Assembly: GCA_000158155.1 (NCBI GenBank)
Contig: DS999409.1
Location: forward strand, 260,943 to 301,495
Origin: a gamma proteobacterium NOR5-3
Lineage (GTDB): Bacteria; Pseudomonadota; Gammaproteobacteria; Pseudomonadales; Halieaceae
Length of the DNA: 40,553 nucleotides
Direction of reading: 5' to 3'
A program made the position numbers and the translations under genes. The notes under the pieces were generated by a model that ran no database searches, was not told where the DNA came from, and saw nothing but the letters and a program-made list of their open reading frames with translations. Positions 9,276-18,779 of the stretch are shown here, piece by piece (positions within the stretch are counted from its first letter, which is position 1; each line of letters opens with the position of its first letter).

Positions 9276-10255
9276 GCAGCGAGATCCTGTCGGTCAAGTT
9301 GGTTAAAAAGCGTGTCGAGGAAGAGAACTTGATCCGCCGCCTCGTCCAGTCGGTTGAATGTGCGTTTTTCCGCGCACAGTCGCGGGTGTCCGTCCAGGTA
9401 CCACCCGATGTGTTTGCGAGCAATGCGTGATCCTGCGAACTCGCCATAAAAGGCGTGCAGCTCTTCCAAGTGTTCGCGCATCACCGCGTACTGCGTGGCC
9501 AGGGAGGGCGCGGCGTAAGCACCACCGGCGATGGCATTGGCCACCATGCCCGGAAGCCAGGGCGCGCCCTGGGCTGCGCGGCCAATCATGACGCCGGCCG
9601 CACCCGTGTGGGCCAGCACCGCGCGGGCATCATCGGCGCTGCGAATGTCGCCGTTGGCAAGAACCGGAATGTCGATGGACTCTACGATTCTGGCAGTGGT
9701 GTCGTGCTCGACGTCACCGCTAAAGGCGCAGGCCCGGGTGCGTCCATGCACGGCCAATAAGGCGATGCCCGCGTCTTCGGCAATACGGGCGATGCTCACA
9801 CCGTTACGATGGTGCGGGTCCGCGCCGGTGCGAATCTTTAGGGTTACGGGAACGCTGACTGCATTCACCACGGCATGCAGTATGGACGCAACCAGTGGTT
9901 CATCGGCAAGGAGCGCTGAGCCTGCGGCCTTGCGGCAGACTTTTTTCGCCGGGCAGCCCATGTTGATGTCGATAACCTGGGCGCCGCAGTTCACGTTGTA
10001 GCGAGCGGCCTCGGCCATCAGCAACGGATCGTTGCCCACAATCTGCACCGAGCGGGGGTCGATTTCCAGATCATGACTGCGCCGCTGCTGGCTTTTTCGT
10101 GACTCCCGAAGGCGTGGGTCTGAATGCACCATCTCTCCTACCAGCAGGCCGGTGCCAAACCGCGCGCAAAGTCGCCGAAAGGGCAGGTCTGTTACCCCCG
10201 CCATAGGAGCGAGAGCCACAGCATTGGCGGTCTGATGGGGGCCGATGGTGAGCAT
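9272..10255 (-). CDS. dusB: tRNA-dihydrouridine synthase B
   Basis: DusB is an FMN enzyme that reduces a uridine in the tRNA D-loop to dihydrouridine. The 327-residue TIM-barrel protein has ALAPMAGVTDLPFR near the start, and DINMGCPAKKVCRKAAGSAL with the catalytic Cys101. FMN-binding VLANGDIRSADD and MIGRAAQGAPW follow. The ATG start gives MLTIGPH, typical of DusB. It is the first gene of the dusB-fis-purH-purD run; the 116-bp gap upstream, to prmA, should hold its promoter. Confidence 0.96.
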   Translation of the reverse strand: MLTIGPHQTANAVALAPMAGVTDLPFRRLCARFGTGLLVGEMVHSDPRLRESRKSQQRRSHDLEIDPRSVQIVGNDPLLMAEAARYNVNCGAQVIDINMGCPAKKVCRKAAGSALLADEPLVASILHAVVNAVSVPVTLKIRTGADPHHRNGVSIARIAEDAGIALLAVHGRTRACAFSGDVEHDTTARIVESIDIPVLANGDIRSADDARAVLAHTGAAGVMIGRAAQGAPWLPGMVANAIAGGAYAAPSLATQYAVMREHLEELHAFYGEFAGSRIARKHIGWYLDGHPRLCAEKRTFNRLDEAADQVLFLDTLFNQLDRQDLAA

Positions 10256-10324
10256 GAAGGTGTTTTTTGCGAATCCGTCTGGGGGCTAGCTCAAAGGACG
10301 CGCAATGGTACGTGAGCGGGGCTT

Positions 10325-10366
10325 GGCAAAAAAGGCTTTGCCGTTAAAAAGTGCTCAATTTTTAAC
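10325..10366 (-). other. Two adjacent hairpins in the prmA-dusB gap
   Basis: GTTAAAAA at 10343-10350 pairs with TTTTTAAC at 10359-10366 around an 8-nt loop, and GGCAAA at 10325-10330 pairs with TTTGCC at 10337-10342. Neither has the GC-rich stem plus T-run of a textbook terminator. They may partly reflect the A/T-rich promoter and Fis site of dusB-fis. Confidence 0.35.
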
Positions 10367-10367
10367 C
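10353..10367 (-). promoter_or_regulatory. Fis-type binding site upstream of dusB-fis
   Basis: On the minus strand these 15 bases read GGTTAAAAATTGAGC. They fit every position of the published Fis consensus GNtYAaWWWtTRaNC. The site lies about 100 bp before the dusB start, so Fis may control its own operon. The match is seen by eye; binding is inferred. Confidence 0.5.
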
Positions 10368-10371
10368 AAAA

Positions 10372-11256
10372 TCAGGAAAGCCGTCCACCGAGACACACCC
10401 ATTCAGCCTGCTGCTGAAGAACCGATAGCTCAAGGCGCGGCGCATAGTGTGCGATAAGCTCCTCGGCCTGGGTATCGAGAAGCCCTGCGAGCACCAATTG
10501 CCCTCCGGGCGCTAGAAAGTCGCACAGCTCCTGTGACAACGCCGCCAGGGGGCCCGCTAAAATATTGGCCAGCACCAGATTTGTGGAGCCCTGCCAATGG
10601 GCTGCCTCGTAGTGGCCGGGAAGCGCTATCTGCAGGCTCCGGGGATTGATGTCGTTGCGCGCGGCGTTGTCTGCGGTGGCAGTGAGTGCCTGCGGATCGT
10701 TGTCCACCGCAAGCAGTTGCTGTGCGCCCAGGCGCAGCGCTGCAATGCCAAGAATCCCGGATCCGCAGCCGAAATCAACGACCCGCGCGCCGTCCAGTGC
10801 CATGCCATCGAGAGCGGTGAGACACATGGCCGTGGTGGGATGAGTGCCGGTACCGAAGGCCAGGCCAGGATCCAGCAGCAGATTAATCGCATCCGGTTCC
10901 GGAGGTTCTTTCCAGCTGGGGCAGATCCATACCCGTTGCCCAAAGCGCATGGGTTCGTAGTGCTGCATCCACTCACGCTCCCAGTCTTTGTCTTCGAGAA
11001 TCTCAACGCGGGCGGTATGAGCGCCATCGAGACCGGCGAGTGTGCTCAGTACCTGATCCATATCGGCATCGGCCATGAATAGTCCGGTAATACGGATCGC
11101 TTTCCACAGGGGCGTAGCCCCCACCGCCGGCTCCAGCAGCGGTTCATCTTCCCGATCTTCCAGGGTGACGGAGAGCGCGCCGGCGGCAAGCAGCGCGTCT
11201 TCCAGCGCTTCGGCCTGAGCTTTGCCACAGTCCATGCGCAGCTGCAGCCAGCTCAT
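10372..11256 (-). CDS. prmA: Ribosomal protein L11 methyltransferase
   Basis: PrmA methylates several amino groups of ribosomal protein L11 using S-adenosylmethionine. The 294-residue protein has the N-terminal substrate-recognition domain starting MSWLQLRMDC, the linker DPGLAFGTGTHPTT around 129-142, the SAM-binding DFGCGSGILG at 161-170, and NILAGPL at about 231-237. The length matches E. coli PrmA. It follows accC by 6 bp on the same strand, so it probably belongs to the aroQ-accB-accC transcript; the same gene order is known from pseudomonads. Confidence 0.96.
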   Translation of the reverse strand: MSWLQLRMDCGKAQAEALEDALLAAGALSVTLEDREDEPLLEPAVGATPLWKAIRITGLFMADADMDQVLSTLAGLDGAHTARVEILEDKDWEREWMQHYEPMRFGQRVWICPSWKEPPEPDAINLLLDPGLAFGTGTHPTTAMCLTALDGMALDGARVVDFGCGSGILGIAALRLGAQQLLAVDNDPQALTATADNAARNDINPRSLQIALPGHYEAAHWQGSTNLVLANILAGPLAALSQELCDFLAPGGQLVLAGLLDTQAEELIAHYAPRLELSVLQQQAEWVCLGGRLS

Positions 11257-11262
11257 GGGTCT

Positions 11263-12606
11263 TCAGCCGTCTTCGAGTTTGCTTTCGAGGTAATGAATAC
11301 TCACACCACCGGCCATGAAGGACGCGTCCCGCACCAGCTCACGATGCAGCTGCGTGTTGGTGCGAATACCTTCGATAACAAGCTCATCAAGCGCCTGACG
11401 CATCCGCGCCATGGCCTGATCCCGATCCTGGCCATAGGTGATGATCTTGGCGATCAGCGAGTCGTAGAAGGGGGGCACGGTGTAGCCATCGTAGATGTGT
11501 GAGTCCACGCGAACGCCGGGCCCGCCGGGGGCGTGAAAGGTCGTGATGCGCCCGGGAGAGGGCATAAAGGATTGTGGGTCCTCGGCATTGATACGACATT
11601 CCAGCGCGTGGCCGGTAAAACGTACGTCTTCCTGAGCCACCGAGATGGGCAGGCCGCTGGCAATGTGCAGCTGCTCGCGCACAATATCAACACCGGTGAT
11701 CAACTCAGTGACCGGATGCTCTACCTGTACCCGGGTGTTCATTTCAATGAAATAGAAGCCGCCGTCTTCGTAGAGAAACTCAAAGGTTCCCGCCCCGCGA
11801 TAGCCAATTTCCTGACAGGCTTTCACGCAGGCTGCGGCCACATCGGCCCGAGCCTGGGGGTCGATGCCTGGCGCAGGCGCTTCCTCGATCACCTTCTGGT
11901 GCCGGCGCTGCAAGGAGCAGTCGCGATCGCCAAGATGAATGGCATTCCCATTACCATCAGCAATCACCTGGATCTCGACATGGCGCGGACGCTGGAGGTA
12001 CTTCTCCATGTAAACCACGTCTGAGCCAAACGCGGCCAGCGCCTCACTCTTGGTAATCTGGACGGAGTTCACCAGTGCCGCCTCGTTGTGGACCACCCGC
12101 ATACCCCGTCCACCGCCGCCTGCCGCGGCCTTGATAATCACCGGATAACCCACCTGTCGGCCGATTTCGATCATCTCCGCCGGGTCATCGGGGAGCGGGC
12201 CGTCGGAACCTGGGACCGTGGGCACGTTGGCGGCCTTCATGGCATCTTTGGCCGACACTTTATCGCCCATAAGCCGGATGGTTTCGGATCTGGGTCCGAT
12301 AAAAATGAAGCCTGATTGCTCGACCTGCTCGGCAAAATCAGCGTTCTCCGCGAGGAAGCCGTAGCCGGGATGAATGGCGTCGGCGTTACTGACCTCTGCG
12401 GCAGAAATGATCGCCGGTGCATGCAGGTAGCTTTGCGAGGCTCCCGCAGGACCAATGCAGATGGCCTCGTCTGCAAGACGAACGTGCATCAGGTCGGCAT
12501 CCGCCTTGGAGTAGACGGCGACGGTTTGGATACCCAGCGCCTTACAGGCGCGCAGGATTCGCAGCGCAATTTCGCCGCGGTTAGCGATAAGCACTTTTTC
12601 CAGCAT
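11263..12606 (-). CDS. accC: Biotin carboxylase subunit of acetyl-CoA carboxylase
   Basis: AccC carboxylates the biotin carried by AccB using ATP and bicarbonate, the first half of malonyl-CoA formation for fatty-acid synthesis. I place the start at the ATG giving [17 protein letters not shown] (447 residues), the family N-terminus, although the frame is open 25 codons further. Visible motifs are the glycine-rich ATP-grasp loop [29 protein letters not shown], and [14 protein letters not shown]. It sits 19 bp after accB on the same strand, the standard pairing. The carboxyltransferase genes accA and accD are not in this window. Confidence 0.97.
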   Translation of the reverse strand: MLEKVLIANRGEIALRILRACKALGIQTVAVYSKADADLMHVRLADEAICIGPAGASQSYLHAPAIISAAEVSNADAIHPGYGFLAENADFAEQVEQSGFIFIGPRSETIRLMGDKVSAKDAMKAANVPTVPGSDGPLPDDPAEMIEIGRQVGYPVIIKAAAGGGGRGMRVVHNEAALVNSVQITKSEALAAFGSDVVYMEKYLQRPRHVEIQVIADGNGNAIHLGDRDCSLQRRHQKVIEEAPAPGIDPQARADVAAACVKACQEIGYRGAGTFEFLYEDGGFYFIEMNTRVQVEHPVTELITGVDIVREQLHIASGLPISVAQEDVRFTGHALECRINAEDPQSFMPSPGRITTFHAPGGPGVRVDSHIYDGYTVPPFYDSLIAKIITYGQDRDQAMARMRQALDELVIEGIRTNTQLHRELVRDASFMAGGVSIHYLESKLEDG

Positions 12607-12625
12607 TTTGTGGTTACCCGCCCGT

Positions 12626-13102
12626 TTAAATGATGGAGAACAGTGGTTGATCAAACTCCACTGGTTCGCCGCTGTTGGCAAGCACCGCTTCGATGGTGCC
12701 AGACACCTCGGCCTCGATCTGATTCATCATTTTCATGGCTTCGACGATGCACAGTACATCACCGGCCTGCACGGTCTTACCCACTTCGACAAAGCTGGGC
12801 GAAGAAGGCGAAGGAGAGCGATAAAAGGTGCCTACCATGGGTGACTTTACGATGGTGCCGGCAGTGGCCGAACTGTTCTGGGGGGCTTCCGCCGGAGTTG
12901 CTGCGGGGGCCGCTGCCGCCGGAGCCAGCGGAGCTGCCGCAGCCGGAGCTGGCGGCGGGTAGCTGTAATTGGGTGCGGGCGCAGGCACGCCACTGATGCC
13001 GCGACTGATGCGCACGGACTCTTCGCCTTCCTTGATCTCTATCTCACCGATGCCGGACTCCTCCAGCAGTTCGATTAATTTTTTAACCTTGCGAATATCC
13101 AT
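12626..13102 (-). CDS. accB: Biotin carboxyl carrier protein
   Basis: AccB carries biotin between the two half-reactions of acetyl-CoA carboxylase. The 158-residue protein has an N-terminal segment starting [16 protein letters not shown], an alanine- and proline-rich linker at about 40-75, and the C-terminal biotinyl domain with [13 protein letters not shown]; Lys124 is the biotin attachment site. The domain also has the exposed thumb region typical of AccB (SPSFVEVGK). It begins 3 bp downstream of aroQ, so the two are almost certainly cotranscribed. Confidence 0.97.
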   Translation of the reverse strand: MDIRKVKKLIELLEESGIGEIEIKEGEESVRISRGISGVPAPAPNYSYPPPAPAAAAPLAPAAAAPAATPAEAPQNSSATAGTIVKSPMVGTFYRSPSPSSPSFVEVGKTVQAGDVLCIVEAMKMMNQIEAEVSGTIEAVLANSGEPVEFDQPLFSII

Positions 13103-13105
13103 GAG

Positions 13106-13570
13106 CTAGCCTCTGACAGGTTGCGACGAAGAGTTGTTTAGATGCTGTAAAGCGAACTGGAGCGCGGCTTCGTAGCCTAGGGGCCCCAGGCCGCAGATCA
13201 CGCCGGCGGCGAGATCTGAAAAATAGGAGTGATGCCGAAACGGCTCCCGCGCATGCACGTTGGAAAGGTGTACTTCGACAAACGGCAGCTGAGTTGCCGC
13301 CAGTGCATCGCGCAGGGCAACGCTGGTATGGGTGAAAGCGGCGGGATTGATGATGACGAATTCGGTGCCCGATGCCCGAGCCTGCTGCACCGTATCGATC
13401 AACGCTGCTTCAGCGTTGCTCTGGAATGTTGTGAGCTCGCAGCCCGCTTCGGTAGCGAGCGCCATGAGGCGCTGATCGATGCTTTGGAGCGTGTCCGAGC
13501 CATAGATTCCCGGCTCTCGCTCACCAAGCAGATTCAGATTGGGGCCGTGCAGGACTAAAACTCGGGCCAT
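13106..13570 (-). CDS. aroQ: Type II 3-dehydroquinate dehydratase
   Basis: AroQ dehydrates 3-dehydroquinate in the shikimate pathway, which feeds chorismate to the trp genes at the left of the window. The 154-residue protein starts [20 protein letters not shown], the type II signature; Tyr23 follows in the flexible lid. Further motifs are [17 protein letters not shown] and [18 protein letters not shown], which holds the catalytic histidine. A GTG five codons upstream (13585) is possible, but the ATG fits the family better. It heads the aroQ-accB-accC-prmA group. Confidence 0.96.
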   Translation of the reverse strand: MARVLVLHGPNLNLLGEREPGIYGSDTLQSIDQRLMALATEAGCELTTFQSNAEAALIDTVQQARASGTEFVIINPAAFTHTSVALRDALAATQLPFVEVHLSNVHAREPFRHHSYFSDLAAGVICGLGPLGYEAALQFALQHLNNSSSQPVRG

Positions 13571-13674
13571 GGGTCGCTCAAACACTCTTATTTGGGCGAA
13601 GTCTTGCCTAAAATGCTCTGTTTGTCCAGAAATAAGGGTACTTTAAGGAAGATGCCCGTATTTTTGCCGAATTT

Positions 13675-13703
13675 AGGCGCCATATAGCTTCAAAAAGGCG
13701 CCT
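13675..13703 (-). terminator. Possible weak terminator between dsbD and aroQ
   Basis: GGCGCC repeats at 13676-13681 and 13697-13702 form the inverted pair AGGCGCC/GGCGCCT with a loop of about 15 nt just beyond the dsbD stop on the minus strand. A TTTTT lies in the loop, not after the stem, so a standard intrinsic terminator is doubtful. Confidence 0.25.
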
Positions 13704-13716
13704 CCACGATGGCCTG

Positions 13717-15516
13717 TCAGGATTTGGCAACACGCTCCAAAGCCGACAGCACGGTTTGGGTGCGCAGTAGTTGCGGGAGCACGGTGGGTGCCTGTGCGCC
13801 GTGATAAAGGACATACAGGGGAATACCGCTTCGGCCATGGCTGGCGACAAAATCGGCGATGATCGGGTCGTAGTCCGTCCAGTCAGCGATCATGTAGGTG
13901 ACGCCGGCATCACGAAATGCTTCCTGCACCGTGTTCGTCAGCAATACCGCGCGTTCGTTTGCAAGACAGGTGATGCACCAGTCGGCAGTGACGTCCACGA
14001 ACACCGGCTGACCGTCTGCAATCAACTGGCTCAGTGACTCCGGCGTATAGGCCACGGTGCCGGGCGGCAGTGCACTATCGTTATTGCCCAACTGCGCCGG
14101 TCGCCAGGCGCCCAGAACGACAGCAAGAACAAGGCAGGCCAGCGCGGTACTTTTAGCCAGGAACGCTCCCCGCCACAGCCACAGCCCCAGAGCGATTAAC
14201 AGCGCACCGAACAAAGTGGCCGCCATGACGTCAACACTGGTCTGGCGTCCTGCGACCCAGAATAGCCACACAGCCGTGGCGTACAGCGGAAAAGCCAGGG
14301 CCTGTTTGAGCCTTTCCATCCATATGCCGGGGCGTGGCAGGTATTTTCTGGCGGTGTCGCTGTAGGACAGCAGCAACATCGGTGCCGCCATTCCTGCGCC
14401 GAGCGCGGCGAACACGCTCAGACCCTGTGCCGGCGGTTGCACCAGCGCATAGCCCAGCGCGGTGCCCATAAAAGGTGCGGTGCAGGGACTTGCGACGACG
14501 ACTGCGAGTACCCCGGTAAAGAAACTGCCTGCGGATCCGCCGCTTTGTGCCAGGTCACTCCCTAAATTCATAAAGCGGCTGCCCAGCTCAACCACACCGC
14601 TGAGCGCCAGCCCCATGACGACAAACAGATAGGCAAGACCAATGACGAAACCCGGTGACTGTAGCTGAAAGCCCCAGCCGATAGCCTGCCCCGCTCCCCT
14701 TAAGCCCAAAAGAATGCCCGCCACCAATAAAAAGCTCAGCACCACCCCGGCGCTGTAGAGCCAGCCATGCTGCCTGCGTTGATGCGCGGGCGCAGAAGCG
14801 AACCCCAGTACCTTCAATGAGAGGATGGGCAGAACGCAGGGCATGAGATTGAGGATGATGCCTCCGGCGAAGGCCAACAGCATCATGAACAATAGGCCCT
14901 GGCCGGGAGCCGAAGTGCTCATGAGCGGTGAGCTTACGGGGGCTCTGCGCGCGGGCGTATCCAGTTCGCTTACATTACCGTTTTGGTCAATCGCGAAGGT
15001 CTGTGTGCGTGGGGGATAGCACAACCCCGCGTCCGCACAGCCCTGCGAGGTCACACGAAGCTGACCTCCGGCTATGGGGCCTGGAGTGACAAGCTCGATG
15101 TCCACGCCATCGTAATACACCTCAACGCGGCCAAAGAATTCATCCTCGCGGACAATTGCCGGCGGAAACTCCGGCGTGAGTTTCGTTGACTCATCACCCT
15201 GGAAGAATTCGAAACGAAATGCGTGCTGGTACAGGTAGTAACCGGGAGGCATTTGCCAGACAAGCAGCACCGAATTGTCTGAGAGGGGTTCCACGGCCAG
15301 CGGGTAGGCCTGCTCTACCGGCAAAAACTCCTGCTCGACAAACTGATTGCTCAAGGGCGCAGCGGCAGACGTTAATGCGTTACCAGAGAGCGGTGTCGAC
15401 TGTGCGACTGCGGTGCCCGTGCAGAACACCGCGCAAAGAACAAACAGGAGCCCCAAAGAGGACATCCATCTTATGGGAGTGACTGCTGAAGACCGTGTTG
15501 TTGAAAATCGTGTCAT
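13717..15516 (-). CDS. dsbD: Thiol:disulfide interchange protein DsbD
   Basis: DsbD carries electrons from cytoplasmic thioredoxin across the inner membrane to periplasmic partners such as DsbC and cytochrome c maturation proteins. From the ATG at 15516 the protein has 599 residues: signal peptide (hydrophobic 20-37), a periplasmic alpha domain with Cys160 and Cys166, about eight membrane segments with Cys227 (LMPCVLP) and Cys345 (SPCTAPF), and a C-terminal thioredoxin-like domain with CITC at 514-517. All six relay cysteines are present. The frame is open upstream; the chosen ATG has AAGG before it and leaves a normal signal peptide. The PCu(A)C gene is divergent, and both may serve cytochrome oxidase maturation. 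Confidence 0.95.
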   Translation of the reverse strand: MTRFSTTRSSAVTPIRWMSSLGLLFVLCAVFCTGTAVAQSTPLSGNALTSAAAPLSNQFVEQEFLPVEQAYPLAVEPLSDNSVLLVWQMPPGYYLYQHAFRFEFFQGDESTKLTPEFPPAIVREDEFFGRVEVYYDGVDIELVTPGPIAGGQLRVTSQGCADAGLCYPPRTQTFAIDQNGNVSELDTPARRAPVSSPLMSTSAPGQGLLFMMLLAFAGGIILNLMPCVLPILSLKVLGFASAPAHQRRQHGWLYSAGVVLSFLLVAGILLGLRGAGQAIGWGFQLQSPGFVIGLAYLFVVMGLALSGVVELGSRFMNLGSDLAQSGGSAGSFFTGVLAVVVASPCTAPFMGTALGYALVQPPAQGLSVFAALGAGMAAPMLLLSYSDTARKYLPRPGIWMERLKQALAFPLYATAVWLFWVAGRQTSVDVMAATLFGALLIALGLWLWRGAFLAKSTALACLVLAVVLGAWRPAQLGNNDSALPPGTVAYTPESLSQLIADGQPVFVDVTADWCITCLANERAVLLTNTVQEAFRDAGVTYMIADWTDYDPIIADFVASHGRSGIPLYVLYHGAQAPTVLPQLLRTQTVLSALERVAKS

Positions 15517-15766
15517 GAATAAGACCTTGCCGGATCTGCCTAGTGTACCGTGCTCCAGCTGCACAGATGTAGCGAGCGTTCGTTCTGTGGAGGCGTTTGC
15601 TCACTTTTACGCAGCATCGGCTCAGTCATCTCCCGCAGGGCTCAGTCTGACGCGAAACAAGGTTGCCAAGTGCAGTGTTGCCCGGCGCATCTTGTTAAAC
15701 TTGGGGGCAGACAAGGCCACCCCAGAGCCCGAGTGGTTATTTACTCCTTAGAGGATGTTTTGGTTC

Positions 15767-16219
15767 ATGATTGATCTCAGAGTTCCCCTGTTGGCGCTTT
15801 TGACTGTTGTTGGCGTTAACGCATTAGCACAGACACCCGAGTTGTCGGGTGCCTGGGTGCGGGCAATGCCGCCCGGACAGCGTATGACGGCCGCCTATCT
15901 GCAACTGCGCAACCTCGCCGCAGATACGATTACGGTTGTCGGGGTGAGTTCGGACATCGGTATGGCGAGCCTTCACGAAACGCGGCTGGAGGGCGGTCGC
16001 TCGTCCATGCATGCGGTTGCCAGTCTGGATATTGCAGCGGGTGAAGTTGTCAGCATGGAGCCCGGGGGCCTGCACATCATGCTCATGGGCTTGCAGACGA
16101 CGCCGGTAGAGGGCGATAGCGTGCCGGTATGTGTGCAAACGAGCGAGGGCGATGTGTGTGTGGATGCAAAGGTGCAGCGTGCAGCGCCGGATACGCATAA
16201 CAGCCATGATCACCACTAA
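15767..16219 (+). CDS. PCu(A)C-type periplasmic copper chaperone
   Basis: The 150-residue protein has a signal peptide (hydrophobic 6-20, cut near ALAQ) and the complete copper site H-X10-M-X21-H-X-M: His70, Met81, His103 and Met105. Family members deliver Cu(I) to the CuA site of cytochrome c oxidase in the periplasm. The C-terminus ends in a histidine-rich tail (HNSHDHH) that may bind further metal. An ATG at 15755 is possible, but GAGG directly abuts it; from 15767 the spacing is 12 nt and the signal peptide is cleaner. No oxidase or Sco gene lies nearby. DUF2333 follows 18 bp later. Confidence 0.9.
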   Translation: MIDLRVPLLALLTVVGVNALAQTPELSGAWVRAMPPGQRMTAAYLQLRNLAADTITVVGVSSDIGMASLHETRLEGGRSSMHAVASLDIAAGEVVSMEPGGLHIMLMGLQTTPVEGDSVPVCVQTSEGDVCVDAKVQRAAPDTHNSHDHH

Positions 16220-16237
16220 GCGCGGGGAGCGATCTTT

Positions 16238-17335
16238 ATGAGCGACATGAGCGACGATACAAAAGCGGGCTCTGAAATCCCGCACATTGGCTGGGGTCGA
16301 CGCTTACGTAACTTTGCCGATGATTACCTTCCCCAGGGGCGCTGGCTATCCATTACCTTGGTCGCGTTTGGCGTGTATTCACTGGTGGTGCTTGTGCTGG
16401 GCATCTACTGGAGCATTACTCCCGGGGAGTTCGACGTTGTTGAGCGGGCGCGAAGCTACACCACGAGTCTCAGTGCCAGCGATGCCGCTGCTCCGCCGGT
16501 AACTGGTGCAGTAACAACCGCGGCCTTGCTCGGGGTCGTGGACACCATGCTGTCAAAGCCCGGTGGGTATCTGAACAATGATAGATTTCCTCCGGGAGTT
16601 TACCTGGACAACATTCCTAACTGGGAGTACGGCGCACTTATTCAGTCCAGGGATCTGGCGCGCGCCATGCGCGAGTTCTTTTCACGCTCACAATCGCAGT
16701 CCAAGGAAGATGCCGACCTGTCTCTTGCTGAGCCCCTGCTGAACTTCCAGTCGAACAGCTGGCTACTTCCTGCCTCAGAGAACGAGTACCGCAAGGCCAT
16801 GCGGTCCACGGAGGCCTACCTCCAGCGATTGCTGGATCCCAACGCGCAAAATGCACAGTTCTATGCGCGGGCGGACAATCTCCGTGAGTGGTTGGCGATG
16901 GTAAACACCCGTCTGGGAAGTCTGTCTCAGCGTCTGTCGGCGAGTGTTTCGGAGCGCCGCCTGAACACGGATTTGGCGGGCGATGGCAATGCGAGCCAGT
17001 CCACCGCGGCACCCAGTGAGTTAGAGGTGCGAACGCCCTGGAACGAGATAGATGACGTTTTCTATGAATCCCGCGGTGCAGCCTGGGCCCTGATTCACTT
17101 TTTAAAGGCGGTGGAAGTTGATTTTGCGGATATTTTGCAAAACAAGAATGCTCAGGTGAGTTTGCGGCAGATCGTCCGGGAGCTCGAGGGGACCCAGGGG
17201 GTAGTCTGGAGTCCGCTGATTCTTAATGGTTCTGGCTTTGGTCCCCTGGCAAATCACTCCCTGGTAATGGCGTCCTACATCAGTCGTGCCAATGCGGCGA
17301 TCATTGATCTTCGGGACCTTTTATCCCAGGGCTGA
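16238..17335 (+). CDS. DUF2333 family membrane-anchored protein
   Basis: I recognise this as a DUF2333-type protein, a proteobacterial family without assigned function. The 365-residue product has a short cytoplasmic N-terminus, one membrane segment at about 37-58 (ITLVAFGVYSLVVLVLGIYW), and a long soluble part expected in the periplasm. Characteristic stretches are PGGYLNNDRFPPGVYLDN, NWEYGALIQ, and the C-terminal region ending near RANAAIIDLRDLL. GGGGAG lies before the ATG. It is 18 bp after the copper chaperone gene and probably cotranscribed. It converges with the pentapeptide-repeat gene. Confidence 0.8.
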   Translation: MSDMSDDTKAGSEIPHIGWGRRLRNFADDYLPQGRWLSITLVAFGVYSLVVLVLGIYWSITPGEFDVVERARSYTTSLSASDAAAPPVTGAVTTAALLGVVDTMLSKPGGYLNNDRFPPGVYLDNIPNWEYGALIQSRDLARAMREFFSRSQSQSKEDADLSLAEPLLNFQSNSWLLPASENEYRKAMRSTEAYLQRLLDPNAQNAQFYARADNLREWLAMVNTRLGSLSQRLSASVSERRLNTDLAGDGNASQSTAAPSELEVRTPWNEIDDVFYESRGAAWALIHFLKAVEVDFADILQNKNAQVSLRQIVRELEGTQGVVWSPLILNGSGFGPLANHSLVMASYISRANAAIIDLRDLLSQG

Positions 17336-17344
17336 GATCGGCTG

Positions 17345-17689
17345 TCAGTCTTTGCGGTAGCGCAGTCGTGTGCCGGTATCCAGCGACAGGCGAATTTCTT
17401 CGGCGCTAAGTTCTTCCGGGAAGTAAACCCCGGAGAGCTTCGCATCCAGAAGGCTGGCTCCCTGAATATTCGTGGAACGAAAATCAATCCCGGACAGGTC
17501 CGCGTTGCGAAAGTACGAGTTCGAAAAGTCCAGACCCTTGGCGTTCATGTTCCGAAGATCCCGCCCGCGGTAGTCGCCGTTGGCCAGGTTGCTCGCATCC
17601 AGCGTGTCGCGTTGTTCGTTAAATGCCTTGATGTCTTCCTGCCGCAACAGCTGGTACAGAGGGTCGGTCTTGATATGCGGCTTGTCCAT
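17345..17689 (-). CDS. Pentapeptide-repeat protein
   Basis: The 114-residue product has a run of A(D/N)LXX-like repeats at about 30-85 (DLRNM, NAKGL, DFSNS, NADLSGIDF, GASLLDAKL), predicted to form a short right-handed beta helix. Some family members protect DNA gyrase, but most have no known role. The frame is open upstream; the ATG at 17689 gives MDKPHIKTDPLYQLLRQ, a reasonable cytoplasmic start. It lies 71 bp after the PfkB-family kinase on the same strand. I assign no function. Confidence 0.8.
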   Translation of the reverse strand: MDKPHIKTDPLYQLLRQEDIKAFNEQRDTLDASNLANGDYRGRDLRNMNAKGLDFSNSYFRNADLSGIDFRSTNIQGASLLDAKLSGVYFPEELSAEEIRLSLDTGTRLRYRKD

Positions 17690-17760
17690 AATGGCTACGC
17701 TTCCTGATCTTGTCCGTGGATTTTTTAGGCGATACGCCGGGGCGTTGTGCATCCGAGCGT

Positions 17761-18762
17761 TCAGCTATTCCCAAAAAAACTGTCTCGTAGTGTCCCATAC
17801 TGTTCTGGCGCAAGGCGAGGGCCCCATTGGGACACCACGGTCCCCGCGGCAAGGCTTGCGAAGCGCCCGGCAGTAGGGAAGTCATGGCCTTCGGTGATCG
17901 CATACAGAAAAGCGCCGGCAAACATGTCTCCAGCGCCATTGCTGTCCAGGGCATCGACCGCATGTACGGGTATCTCGTGTAGCTGCTCGCCGTCAAAGCA
18001 CACCGCGCCATCACCACCGCGGGTGATTACAAAGCGCTTGGCCGTATCTTTCATGGCCTCTATAGCATCGGCAAGCTCCGTGGTGCCGGTCCAGCTTTTG
18101 GCCTCGGCATCATTGGCAAAGACCAGGTCTACGCCGGCCCCGACGATTTGCCGAAACTGCTCGGGAAAGAACTGCACCATGCCGGGATCCGAAAAACTCA
18201 GTGCCACAGGAATACCTGCGTCCTGAGCGATTTCCCGCGCCCGAACGGCGGCAGCGAGGCCCGTTTCGGAGCTCACGAGGTAGCCTTCGATGTAAACGTA
18301 CTCTGAGTCGATGATGGCCTCGGGGTTGAGCTGCTCGATGCTGAGGCGTTCTGAGGCACCCAGATAGGTGTTCATGCTGCGTTCCGCGTCGGGGGTCACC
18401 AGTACCAGGCACTTACCGGTGGGTTCATCGGTTCGCACTGGTGGTGAAAAACTGACGCCGGCATCCCGCAGGTCCGATAGATAGATGCGGCCGTCCGCAT
18501 CGTCTGCCACCCGGCAGGTCATAAAGCATTCGCCTCCCAGCAAGGCGGTGGCGATTACCGAGTTTCCGGCGCTGCCGCCGCTGGCGTGGTGGGCTTCCAC
18601 CAAATGCCCATCCAGTGCGCGCAGAAGCTCGCCGCGGCGATTGCCATCCACCAGCGTCATCAAACCTTTTTCGACGCCGAGCTCAGCCAGCAGCGCATCG
18701 TCCACGCGAATCTCCGTATCGACCAATGCTGCCCCGAGTCCGTACACCTTAAAGCGCTTCAT
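17761..18762 (-). CDS. PfkB-family sugar/nucleoside kinase (adenosine kinase-like)
   Basis: The 333-residue protein belongs to the ribokinase/PfkB family. The N-terminal glycine motif is GGSAGNSVIATALLGG. The C-terminal signature is DSNGAGDMFAGAFLYA, with the catalytic aspartate and the anion hole; it has Ser where many members have Thr. FANDAEAKSWTG and VITRGGDGAV are also family elements. Proteobacterial homologues are often annotated adenosine kinase, but the substrate cannot be fixed from sequence. It is divergent from mrcB across 135 bp that hold a small palindrome. Confidence 0.88.
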   Translation of the reverse strand: MKRFKVYGLGAALVDTEIRVDDALLAELGVEKGLMTLVDGNRRGELLRALDGHLVEAHHASGGSAGNSVIATALLGGECFMTCRVADDADGRIYLSDLRDAGVSFSPPVRTDEPTGKCLVLVTPDAERSMNTYLGASERLSIEQLNPEAIIDSEYVYIEGYLVSSETGLAAAVRAREIAQDAGIPVALSFSDPGMVQFFPEQFRQIVGAGVDLVFANDAEAKSWTGTTELADAIEAMKDTAKRFVITRGGDGAVCFDGEQLHEIPVHAVDALDSNGAGDMFAGAFLYAITEGHDFPTAGRFASLAAGTVVSQWGPRLAPEQYGTLRDSFFGNS

Positions 18763-18779
18763 ATCTTGTCCTGCTTTTG

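Noticed and set aside
15517-15766. A small gene between dsbD and the copper chaperone
   Set aside because: Frames here overlap the dsbD start, lack ribosome-binding sites and have no recognisable content; the stretch is best seen as a divergent regulatory region.
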